The notes below the pieces were generated by a model. That model made no database searches. It was given only the letters and a program-made list of their open reading frames with translations, and was not told the DNA's origin. Positions 1 to 6,117 of a DNA stretch of 8,469 nt are shown piece by piece. Source of the stretch: Candidatus Hydrogenedentota bacterium. GTDB taxonomy: Bacteria > Hydrogenedentota > Hydrogenedentia > Hydrogenedentales > SLHB01. Numbering within the stretch: position 1 is the stretch's first letter; each line of letters opens with the position of its first letter. The stretch is from NCBI GenBank assembly GCA_022706165.1, contig JAKJDA010000114.1:1-8469 (forward strand), read 5' to 3'. Position numbers and translations under genes: made by a program.

Positions 1-1488
1 GGAACGAAGCAACGCCACCACCATCTCGGGCTGCTCCTGAAACGCCCGTTCCACTTCGCTCGCGACTTCGCGATTGCGCAAATCCTCGGGGGTGACCTGC
101 GGGCCGGTGATGACGAGTCCCTCCTCTTCGACCTCTTCCTCGGGCTTCCGGAACGCCCGCTGCAACAAACGGCGGACCCATATGAAAGCGCCAATGACAA
201 GCAACAACTTCAACGCATTTATGCCATACCCCTGGAACATGGTCAAAAGCGTCACGCCCGCGACGCCCGCCACCGTCGCCTGAGCCTGCGCCAACTGCGC
301 CACATCAAAAGCCCGCCATTTCTGCTTCTGATCGTCCGTGAGCGGCTCAGGCTCGACCTTGCCGGTGGGCTTGCCGCCCTCGTCCAGCACAGGCCGGTAA
401 TTGCTCTCCATGAGCACGCTCACCGAATACCCTATCACATCACCCGGATTGTTCGTGGTCTCCGTAGTCCTTTTCGACGGCTCGTTGTTCTCCAACGTCT
501 GCTCGGTCGTCTCCTCCGTAATCGTCCCCTTCAAGGCCTGGGCCCCTTCCGGCGGATTGGCCGTCGCCCCGGGAGGTCCCTCAGCCGCCGCTTCGCGCGT
601 ATTCGTCGTCGTAGCCGTGCTCAGCGAACTGACCGCCGTCCCCTTGGTGACCTCGTTAACCGTCTCCCTCACCGTGCGAAAATCGACCTTCGCGCTGACG
701 CGCACAATGGCCTTCTTCCCAATCTGTTCAAAGGCGTCCAGCACTTTCCGCTCGCGCAACGCCTCCCACTTCTGAATATAGTCCGCCTTGGAACTCGCCA
801 GCGCGGTCAACTCGTCGCGCGGCGGCTCATACAACAACTCGCCCTTCGTCGTGGCCAACGTGATATGGTTAAGGTCCAGATTCGCCCCGCCATGCGTCGC
901 CACAATGTTCAACACCGCCCGGACTTCCTTCTCCGTGGGGCGCCGGCTCACGGAAAGCGTCACGGCCGCCTTGGACGGCTTTTGCGAATCGCTGAACAAT
1001 TCCTCCTTGGCCGGCGATATGAACACCGCCGACGAATCCACAAAATCGAACTCATTGAGCATGCGCTGCAATTCGCCGTTGATCGCCCGCTGATAATTAA
1101 GGTCCTGCAGATACTGATTGGTCATGAGGTCTTTGCGATCGAACAACTCAAAACCCGGCACCGTGCCCTGGGTCTTGGGAAGACCCTTCGCGGCAAGATC
1201 GACGCGAAGCTGACTCAGCTTCTGAACAGGCACCATGACCGTCGTGGCGCTATCCCGCATGACATATTTGACGCCGCGATCCTGCAACTCCGCCTGAATC
1301 GCCGCCGTGTCCTCCACGGAAAGACGCGTGAACAAGGCCGCGTACTGCGTGTGGCTCCCCATCGCCACAAGCGCGAAAACAACGCCCAACGTGACCAACG
1401 CCGCCAACGCGATATTGACCTTCGCGCTCAACGTCAGCTTGTGCCACGTCTGCACCGCTTCGGCCCATACTTGGCGCAGATAATCCAC
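1..1488 (-). CDS. fliF: Flagellar MS-ring protein FliF (partial, C-terminal tip outside the window)
   Basis: FliF forms the MS-ring, the inner-membrane base on which the flagellar export apparatus, rod and C-ring assemble. The minus-strand frame is open for 496 codons from a GTG at 1488-1486 to the window edge. The start is set by an AGAGGTGG Shine-Dalgarno just upstream and by the fit to the family N-terminus. Visible parts in order: a short cytoplasmic N-terminus; a first membrane helix at about residues 24-43; the ring-building periplasmic domains, with the family-typical stretches YAALFTRLS, LPKTQGTVPGFELFD and NYQRAINGEL; a Thr/Glu/Pro-rich linker at about 288-350; a second membrane helix at about 417-437; and an acidic cytoplasmic tail. 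The last visible residues (QEQPEMVVALLRS) look like the start of the C-terminal FliG-binding helix, so probably only some 10-20 residues are missing. It lies downstream of fliE in the same direction but after an unusually long 408-nt gap. Identity is very secure; only the exact start and end are open. Confidence 0.95.
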   Translation of the reverse strand, partial: MDYLRQVWAEAVQTWHKLTLSAKVNIALAALVTLGVVFALVAMGSHTQYAALFTRLSVEDTAAIQAELQDRGVKYVMRDSATTVMVPVQKLSQLRVDLAAKGLPKTQGTVPGFELFDRKDLMTNQYLQDLNYQRAINGELQRMLNEFDFVDSSAVFISPAKEELFSDSQKPSKAAVTLSVSRRPTEKEVRAVLNIVATHGGANLDLNHITLATTKGELLYEPPRDELTALASSKADYIQKWEALRERKVLDAFEQIGKKAIVRVSAKVDFRTVRETVNEVTKGTAVSSLSTATTTNTREAAAEGPPGATANPPEGAQALKGTITEETTEQTLENNEPSKRTTETTNNPGDVIGYSVSVLMESNYRPVLDEGGKPTGKVEPEPLTDDQKQKWRAFDVAQLAQAQATVAGVAGVTLLTMFQGYGINALKLLLVIGAFIWVRRLLQRAFRKPEEEVEEEGLVITGPQVTPEDLRNREVASEVERAFQEQPEMVVALLRS

Positions 1489-1896
1489 TGACCACCTCTT
1501 CGAAGGACGGCCCAGCGCCCCCTTCCCTCTCCGCTCCGACGTCGCTGTCGAAACCGGCGCCCGAAAAAACCCTGCGCCGGCGGCGGCGCGCACGCCGCCC
1601 CCTTCCGGCGCGAAGCCCGTCCCGCCGGAAATCCCAAAACGCATCCCGCCGTCCCGCGCAATCCCCAAAACTCAGGACATCGCACGACGACAAACAGGAC
1701 AAGTCACTTCAACTCTCGACTCCGCACATCCGTTCGGCCGGCACCGAATCAGTCTGCCCGCCGTTACGCAACACTGTGTCCGCCACGGCTTCACGCCATC
1801 CCGCGAACGCTTCTCCCGCGCCCCCTCGCGCCCGTCCTCGACGCAGGAACGCAAGCATGTCTCCCCGCCCCCGCCCTGCGCCGCACGCCATGCGGC
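1489..1896 (-). other. 408-nt non-coding gap between fliE and fliF
   Basis: No convincing gene is present. The short open frames on either strand are Arg/Gly/Ala-rich, lack recognisable domains and overlap each other, as expected for GC-rich non-coding DNA. The left end holds the fliF Shine-Dalgarno. The stretch 1554-1611 holds overlapping GC-rich inverted repeats (listed separately). I found no GG-N10-GC sigma-54 motif here. Flagellar genes in this order are usually packed within tens of bases, so the length of the gap is unusual. Confidence 0.7.
1554..1611 (-). promoter_or_regulatory. Mutually exclusive GC-rich hairpins with a T6 tract (possible attenuator before fliF)
   Basis: On the transcribed minus strand the element GCGCCGG (1611-1605) can pair with CCGGCGC (1580-1574). 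This encloses a perfect 7-bp inner stem, 1599-1593 with 1588-1582, with a 4-nt loop. The stem is followed four bases later by a run of six T (1569-1564), which looks like an intrinsic terminator with a displaced U tract. The same CCGGCGC (1580-1574) can instead pair with a second GCGCCGG at 1560-1554. That alternative places the T run in its loop. Two exclusive folds of this kind are the layout of an attenuator, but GC-rich DNA can produce such repeats by chance. Function is inferred only. Confidence 0.35.
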
Positions 1897-2214
1897 CTAC
1901 ACTTGCATTTGCATGATCTGCTCGTACGCCGCCACCATCTTGTTGCGAATGACCATCATCGTCTGAAAACCGATGTCAGCCCTCTCGACCGCGATCATGG
2001 CCTCCGTCGTATCGCGGATTTCGCCTGCCACCAGCTTTTTGATGGTCGTATCCGCTTCCTGCTGCAAACGTTCCACCTCGCCGATCGACTCGGCAAGCAC
2101 TTCCTGGAATGACTTGGCTGGCGCCGAAGCGCCCGGAGAGACGGACCGGAGTTGATGCGGATCAATCTCGATCCGCTGCGGCTGTATGGACGGTATCTGG
2201 AAAGCGTCTGCCAT
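1897..2214 (-). CDS. fliE: Flagellar hook-basal body complex protein FliE
   Basis: FliE is the small adaptor that joins the MS-ring/export gate to the proximal rod, and is itself exported by the flagellar type III system. The product is 105 residues, the usual family size. The N-terminal third is variable. From about residue 35 the family pattern is clear: SFQEVLAESIGEVERLQQEA, then a GEI...TTEAMIAVERADIGFQ helix, then the diagnostic C-terminal RNKMVAAYEQIMQMQV. An AGGTAGG Shine-Dalgarno lies five bases before the ATG. It starts 32 nt after the flgC stop, so it is almost certainly cotranscribed with flgB-flgC. Identification is very secure. Confidence 0.97.
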   Translation of the reverse strand: MADAFQIPSIQPQRIEIDPHQLRSVSPGASAPAKSFQEVLAESIGEVERLQQEADTTIKKLVAGEIRDTTEAMIAVERADIGFQTMMVIRNKMVAAYEQIMQMQV

Positions 2215-2246
2215 GGCTGCCTACCTGCTCTCTCCCACACAGTATA

Positions 2247-2666
2247 TCACGCTTGGATAATCTCCAGCGCCTTTTGATTCATTCGGCGATCCGACGCCAA
2301 CACCGCAATATTCGCTTCATACGCCCGCTGCGCCGACACCAAATCCACCATCTCCGTCGCCAAATCAATGTTCGGATACGCCACATACCCGTCCGCGTCC
2401 GCGTCCGGATGACCCGGCTGAAAAACAGTGCGCAACGGACTCGGATCGCTCTCCACGCGCTTCACCCGGACCCCAAACTTCTCGGCTTCCATATTGGGCC
2501 GAATCTGAGACCCCTTCAACACGGCCAACTGCCTCCGGAACGCACCGCCCGACGCCGTCCGCGTCGTATTGATATTGGCGATATTGTTCGCCGACACCGT
2601 CATCCGGACACGCTGCACGCGCATTCCGCTGACGGCTATGTCCCTTGCACTAACCGCCTCCAACAT
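2247..2666 (-). CDS. flgC: Flagellar basal-body rod protein FlgC
   Basis: FlgC is a proximal rod subunit of the periplasmic drive shaft, exported through the flagellar type III system. The 139-residue length matches the family. The N-terminal rod signature is SANNIANINTTRT at about residues 25-37. The middle carries the family-typical PGHPDADADGYVAYPNID, whose Asp-Ala repeat is encoded by a short GTCCGC tandem on the plus strand at 2391-2408. The C-terminal helix has MVDLVSAQRAYEANIAVL, typical of rod/hook axial proteins, where the N- and C-terminal helices pack as a coiled coil. A GAGGTGG Shine-Dalgarno precedes the ATG. The gene begins 22 nt after the flgB stop and ends 32 nt before fliE, consistent with one operon. 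Confidence 0.97.
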   Translation of the reverse strand: MLEAVSARDIAVSGMRVQRVRMTVSANNIANINTTRTASGGAFRRQLAVLKGSQIRPNMEAEKFGVRVKRVESDPSPLRTVFQPGHPDADADGYVAYPNIDLATEMVDLVSAQRAYEANIAVLASDRRMNQKALEIIQA

Positions 2667-2688
2667 CGTCCCACCTCACTATACGCAA

Positions 2689-3084
2689 CTACCGAATGTT
2701 GTTCAACAGGTTCTTCACCTGTTGAAAATGCTTAACAATGAGACTACTGTAAAGCATATACTTTCCCGTGTTCTCCGAAAGCTTCGCCATTTCCGTGTCC
2801 AAGTCAACTTTATTATAGTCATTTTTTGACAAAATCGCAAGATGTTCGAATTCCGGAAGCTCGCGTACCCCATCGAGATGGCGATCCTGGGTCTTGCGGA
2901 GAGAGACGCGGTCGCGTCCCTCGATGGCGGCGCGCAAAGTCTTCTGGAAATCGAGTGACACGGAATTGTAATTCGGGGTTTCGACGTTAGCGACATTATT
3001 GGCGATGACCCGATGGCTCATCTGCGCGACACGCAGCCCCTGCCGTAATACCGTCACCGCATCGACGCCCGCAAACGCCCCCAC
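2689..3084 (-). CDS. flgB: Flagellar basal-body rod protein FlgB (GTG start)
   Basis: FlgB is a proximal rod protein and usually the first gene of this flagellar operon. I place the start at the GTG at 3084-3082, giving 131 residues, the usual family length. An upstream in-frame ATG at 3213 would give 174 residues. It is rejected because a strong AAAGGAGG Shine-Dalgarno (3098-3091) sits six bases before the GTG, because the extra N-terminus resembles no FlgB, and because the sigma-54 promoter at 3144-3129 would start transcription after that ATG. The rod signature is HRVIANNVANVETPNYNSVS near residue 25. The C-terminus carries the helix with DLDTEMAKLSENTGKYMLYSS typical of FlgB. It is the first gene after the promoter and is followed by flgC. 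Confidence 0.95.
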   Translation of the reverse strand: MGAFAGVDAVTVLRQGLRVAQMSHRVIANNVANVETPNYNSVSLDFQKTLRAAIEGRDRVSLRKTQDRHLDGVRELPEFEHLAILSKNDYNKVDLDTEMAKLSENTGKYMLYSSLIVKHFQQVKNLLNNIR

Positions 3085-3090
3085 GACATC

Positions 3091-3098
3091 CCTCCTTT
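3091..3098 (-). promoter_or_regulatory. Strong ribosome binding site deciding the flgB start
   Basis: AAAGGAGG on the minus strand, six bases before the GTG at 3084. It is the reason for choosing the shorter FlgB start over the ATG at 3213. Confidence 0.85.
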
Positions 3099-3103
3099 CT
3101 TTG

Positions 3104-3116
3104 GTGGGTATCCCAC
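3104..3116 (-). repeat. Short palindrome at the predicted 5' end of the flgB transcript
   Basis: The 13-nt sequence GTGGGATACCCAC (minus strand) is a perfect 5-bp inverted repeat with a 3-nt centre. It begins one base after the transcription start predicted from the sigma-54 promoter and ends just before the flgB Shine-Dalgarno. It could form a small 5' stem-loop in the mRNA that affects stability or translation, or be an operator. It may also be chance. Confidence 0.4.
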
Positions 3117-3128
3117 TGCGCCCGCAAC

Positions 3129-3144
3129 GCAACCCGTGTGCCAA
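3129..3144 (-). promoter_or_regulatory. Sigma-54 (RpoN) promoter of the flgBC-fliEF operon
   Basis: Minus strand reads TTGGCACACGGGTTGC. This matches the RpoN consensus TGGCAC-N5-TTGC at every conserved position, with the invariant GG and GC separated by exactly ten bases. The -24 GG is at 3142-3141 and the -12 GC at 3130-3129, so transcription should start near 3117 on an A. That leaves a leader of about 33 nt before the flgB GTG. Known biology: flagellar rod and hook genes are RpoN-controlled in several bacteria, including Vibrio, Pseudomonas and Campylobacter, and need an enhancer-binding activator. No activator site is recognised here. Confidence 0.85.
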
Positions 3145-3315
3145 CGCTTTTCGCCCCATAACCCCAGCAACGCCAACAACAACACTCCCCCTTTCGCACG
3201 CCTCTCCAAGCAAAACCTACCCCATGCGGCACAAAGTTCCCAGCAAACACCGCACCAAGTCCTCAAAACGAAAAGGGACATCGCATCTTCTTTCCAAAAT
3301 TTGGTCATTTTTCGC

Positions 3316-3343
3316 TTGACACAAGGGCCCTATCCCGTATATC
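3316..3343 (+). promoter_or_regulatory. Sigma-70-like promoter for the aldolase gene
   Basis: A perfect -35 box TTGACA (3316-3321) is followed after 16 bases by TATATC (3338-3343), a four-of-six match to the -10 consensus. An alternative -10, TATCGT at 3340, gives an 18-base spacer. Transcription would start near 3350, leaving a leader of about 138 nt before the ATG at 3488. Confidence 0.5.
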
Positions 3344-3487
3344 GTGCAAAAGAAGAGCGTTATCGTGTGTTTTCTGAAAAAGACGAGCGAAATTTTGGCG
3401 GGCCCACTCGAAGCGTCGCCCCCAAAACCAACAGCAACACGCGATAGACCATCAAGCGCCATTCCAAACCCATAAAGGCTTCTACAA

Positions 3488-4215
3488 ATGAGCAGCGTAG
3501 GCAAAAAAATTCGACTCAACCGCATTTTCAGCGATCCCTCCGGACGCATTCTGGCGATCGCAGCAGACCACATGATCAACTACCCCATCGGCATGCCCGA
3601 GGGGCTCCGGCGCATCGAAGAAACCATCAAACAGATCGCAGAAGGCAAACCCAGCTCGATCACGCTCAACAAGGGCGTGGCCATGCGCTGCTCCCAGCAC
3701 TTCGCCGGCCGCGTGCCGCTCATCGTGCAGCAAATGGCGCTTACGTCGCGATGGGCGGCGACGCGATCGCGGTCTCCATTCTCGTCAAGTGCGAAGGGGA
3801 ACTCGCAAACATGAAACGGTTGAGCGACACGGTTCGCGAAGCCGAACGCTTCGGCCTGCCGGTCATTCCCCATATCTACCCCATCGTGCCGAAAGACGGC
3901 GCCCCCTCCGTCAGCGACGCGCCTGAAGACATCGCCTACGCCGTGCGCGTGGGACTGGAAATGGGCGCGGACGTCGTAAAAGTGCCGTACACGGGCGATG
4001 TAGCGTCATTCGGCGACATCGTGTCGGTCACGCCCATCCCCGTGGTGACGGCGGGCGGCCCCAAATGCGAGACCCTGGACGAAGCCGTCAAGATGTTGCG
4101 CGACGTCGCGCGCAGCGGGTCCGCAGGCAGCACGGTGGGACGCAACGTCTGGGGCTTCCCCGACATCCCCGGCGCCATCCAACAGCTCAAAGAAGCCCTG
4201 GGAATGCAGCCATAA
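3488..4215 (+). pseudogene. Class I aldolase of the DhnA/FbaB/LsrF family, disrupted by a frame change
   Basis: This family makes Schiff-base aldolases such as class I fructose-bisphosphate aldolase and LsrF. The reading frame is split. From the ATG at 3488 (weak AAAGG site nine bases upstream) codons follow the family to about 3740: GRILAIAADHMINYPIGMP, then SITLNKGVAM and VPLIVQQM. From about 3742 to the TAA at 4213-4215 the family continues in another frame: AYVAMGGDAIAVS, then GLPVIPHIYPIVP, then MGADVVKVPYTGD, whose Lys (codon 3979-3981) is the expected Schiff-base lysine, and a C-terminus with GRNVWGFPDIP. Between the parts about 16 residues normally found in the family appear to be missing. 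The change fits a deletion of length 1 mod 3, of roughly 46-52 nt. The cause may be a real inactivating deletion or a sequencing/assembly error. The exact substrate cannot be told from the sequence. The intact gene would be about 258 residues. Confidence 0.8.
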
Positions 4216-4240
4216 AAAAAACGGCGCTGACGCCTGCGCC
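4214..4240 (-). terminator. Intrinsic-terminator-like hairpin pointing antisense into the aldolase gene
   Basis: On the minus strand GGCGC (4240-4236) pairs with GCGCC (4227-4223) across an 8-nt loop. One G and then a run of eight T (4221-4214) follow directly. The T tract overlaps the aldolase stop codon. In the plus direction the A run precedes the hairpin, so it would not terminate the aldolase mRNA. It could stop antisense transcription. The 5-bp stem is short, so this is tentative. Confidence 0.35.
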
Positions 4241-4351
4241 CGGCAACCCTTGCGCCGCCTGCCATGCAACACGTATCTTCATAGAGGTCCGGTTTTCGGC
4301 AAACCATGCCGATACATGCGATTTCTTGCCGGCAGAGCGGAAGGGGGCATC

Positions 4352-5971
4352 ATGACGGAGACGGACATTCCCCGCGCCATTCACGCGTGGCAACAGGAAT
4401 TGGGCGCGGACAACGTCGCGTTCGACGCGGCCACGCTCGATCGCTACGCCCAAACCACCCAAGACAACGCCCCTCGCCCGGCATGCGTTTTGTGGCCCAC
4501 ATCCACGGAAAAAGTCCAAGCTATCGTCCGCATCGCGGGACAGTGCGGCGCGGCCCTATACCCAATCTCCCGCGGGAAAAACTGGGGATACGGCGACGCC
4601 TGCGCTCCCGTCGAAGGCGCAGCCATCGTCGACCTGTCCCGGATGAACCGCATCATCGAAATCAACGCCGAGCTTGCGTACGCCGTCATCGAACCGGGCG
4701 TATCGCTGCAGCAATTGCACGAACACCTCACGCAAAACGACATCCCCTTGTGGATCGATTGCACCGGCGCAGGCTGCGACGCCAGCTTCGTGGGCAACAC
4801 CCTCGACCGCGGTTTCGGCCACACGCGCTATGGCGACCATTTCCTGAGCGCCTGCGGCATGGAGATCGTGCTCGCCGACGGGCGCGTGCTGAACACCGGA
4901 TTCACGCACTATGCAAACGCGCGCGCGGGACGCGTCTACCGCTATGGCGTCGGACCGTCACTCGACGGGCTGTTCTGCCAATCGAATTTCGGCATCGTCA
5001 CGCAAATCGGCATGTGGCTTCAACCCGTTCCCGATCGGTTCTGTTTCTTCGCCATCGCCGCAGACCGCGACGAAAGCCTTGGCGCCCTTGTGGACCGGCT
5101 GCGCCCGCTGCGCCTGGACGGAACCCTGACGACCGCCATTCACATCGGCAACGACTTGCGCGTGTTCAGCGCGAAGGGACGCTACCCATGGGCGGAGGCA
5201 GGCGGGCAAACGCCCTTGCCGGAGGATCTGCGCGCCGTCATGCGCAAACGCCAAGGAATCGGCGTCTGGAACGCCGTCGGCAGCCTGTCGGGCTCCGCCG
5301 CGCACGTACGCGCCGCGAAACGGGCCCTGCGTCGGGCCGTACGCGGCTTGGGACGCATCGTCTTCGTCAACGACGCCCTGCTCGCGCTGGGCTCCATCGC
5401 CGCGTCATGCCTATCATGGACCCCCTTCGGCAAGCGCCTTTCCGAACAGCTTGCCGCCGTCAAACCCAATTACGATTTGCTGCGCGGCGTCCCCACCGAC
5501 GTCCCGCTGCTCGGAGCCGAATGGCGCCTACGACAGCCAAACGAAACGCGCGATCCCGGCGCGCTCGATCCCGCTTGCGGTTTGTTCTGGATGTCTCCGG
5601 TCGTGCCGATGACCGGCCGCGACGCACGCGCCGTCACCGATCTACTCGCGCCCATCCTGACGGAACACGGCTTCGATGCGCTCGCCACGTTTACACTGCT
5701 CAATGAGCGCGCCATGATCGGCATCTTCAACATCGCCTTCGACAAAACCGACCCGAAGGAAACCCAACGCGCCGTGACGTGTTACGATCAGGCCATGGCG
5801 GCCCTCCTCCGCGAAGGCTACGTCCCCTACCGAACCGGCCTGCGCGGCATGCCCAAGCTTCATGCCCGCGGCGATGTCTTTTGGGAAATTGCGGCGGACA
5901 TCAAGCGCGCCCTCGATCCGCACGGCATCATCGCTCCCGGCCGCTACCTTCCGCCCATCGTCGATCCGTAA
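4352..5971 (+). CDS. VAO/4-cresol-dehydrogenase-type FAD-dependent oxidoreductase
   Basis: A cytoplasmic-looking flavoprotein of 539 residues, close to the size of vanillyl-alcohol oxidase (VAO) and p-cresol methylhydroxylase (PCMH) flavoproteins, which oxidise para-substituted phenols. The start is the ATG at 4352 with GAAGGGGG upstream; the in-frame ATG at 4250 adds residues unlike the family and has no ribosome site. The N-terminal PP-type FAD domain shows PISRGKNWGYG (71-81), EINAELAYAVIEPGVS (103-118), GNTLDRGFGHTRYGDH (148-163) and CQSNFGIVTQIGMWL (209-223). The cap domain fills roughly 225-480. The C-terminus returns to the FAD domain with PYRTGL (492-497) and DPHGIIAPGRY (522-532). 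From remembered alignment, Tyr493-Arg494 match the phenolate-binding Tyr-Arg of VAO. The site of the covalent flavin ligand (His or Tyr, in an REMHH-like motif) reads RAMIG (453-457), so FAD may be non-covalent. The substrate is unknown. No signal peptide or membrane helix is seen. It lies 136 nt after the aldolase gene, same strand. Confidence 0.9.
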   Translation: MTETDIPRAIHAWQQELGADNVAFDAATLDRYAQTTQDNAPRPACVLWPTSTEKVQAIVRIAGQCGAALYPISRGKNWGYGDACAPVEGAAIVDLSRMNRIIEINAELAYAVIEPGVSLQQLHEHLTQNDIPLWIDCTGAGCDASFVGNTLDRGFGHTRYGDHFLSACGMEIVLADGRVLNTGFTHYANARAGRVYRYGVGPSLDGLFCQSNFGIVTQIGMWLQPVPDRFCFFAIAADRDESLGALVDRLRPLRLDGTLTTAIHIGNDLRVFSAKGRYPWAEAGGQTPLPEDLRAVMRKRQGIGVWNAVGSLSGSAAHVRAAKRALRRAVRGLGRIVFVNDALLALGSIAASCLSWTPFGKRLSEQLAAVKPNYDLLRGVPTDVPLLGAEWRLRQPNETRDPGALDPACGLFWMSPVVPMTGRDARAVTDLLAPILTEHGFDALATFTLLNERAMIGIFNIAFDKTDPKETQRAVTCYDQAMAALLREGYVPYRTGLRGMPKLHARGDVFWEIAADIKRALDPHGIIAPGRYLPPIVDP

Positions 5972-6036
5972 ACGATCCCCAGCGGGACGGGGCGGACGAC
6001 TTCGCGACAGCCCCCCTGCGCCCCTGCATCGCGTCC

Positions 6037-6065
6037 TTCGCAAACCTTCGCGGTTCTGCTACAAT
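6037..6065 (+). promoter_or_regulatory. Sigma-70-like promoter for the SGNH hydrolase gene
   Basis: TTCGCA (6037-6042) and TACAAT (6060-6065) are separated by 17 bases. The -10 box matches five of six consensus bases and the -35 box four of six. Transcription would start near 6072, about 46 nt before the ATG at 6118. This suggests the gene is transcribed on its own, apart from the upstream oxidoreductase. Confidence 0.5.
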
Positions 6066-6117
6066 AGACTTCAACGTCGAACCCAAAACCGCACGCATAA
6101 CCAAGGAGAAGATCATC

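Larger units (their letters stand above)
3085..3487. other. Divergent intergenic region between flgB and the aldolase gene
   Basis: About 400 nt without a convincing gene. It holds the leader, palindrome and sigma-54 promoter of the flagellar operon (minus strand) and a sigma-70-like promoter for the plus-strand genes. The stretch 3145-3310 is A/C-rich on the plus strand and would be where an RpoN activator binds, but I see no clear inverted repeat there. Overlapping short open frames on both strands lack ribosome binding sites or domain features. Confidence 0.75.

Noticed and set aside
1250..1891. Minus-strand open frames across the start of fliF and the fliE-fliF gap
   Set aside because: Arg/Gly/Ala-rich, overlapping each other or fliF in the wrong frame, without domain features or a convincing ribosome site.
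2391..2408. Hexamer tandem GTCCGC in flgC as a phase-variation repeat
   Set aside because: Only about three copies, in-frame units, and it encodes the Asp-Ala stretch that is normal in FlgC.
3085..3213. N-terminal extension of FlgB from the ATG at 3213
   Set aside because: It lies upstream of the predicted transcription start, is unlike any FlgB N-terminus, and the GTG at 3084 has a strong Shine-Dalgarno at correct spacing.
3488..4215. Programmed ribosomal frameshift in the aldolase gene
   Set aside because: There is no slippery heptamer or downstream structure at the junction, and family residues appear to be missing, which a frameshift alone would not restore.
4250..4351. Extended start of the VAO-type oxidoreductase at 4250
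   Set aside because: The extra 34 residues are basic and unlike the family, with no ribosome site. The ATG at 4352 has GAAGGGGG upstream.
4306..5706. Long 466-residue plus-strand frame inside the oxidoreductase gene
   Set aside because: Very Arg-rich with no domain features. It is the shifted-frame shadow of a GC-rich gene whose own frame matches a known family throughout.
5779..6117. Extended reading frame before the SGNH hydrolase
   Set aside because: It overlaps the oxidoreductase coding region and would bury a clear signal peptide; the ATG at 6118 has a good AAGGAGA site and a promoter upstream.
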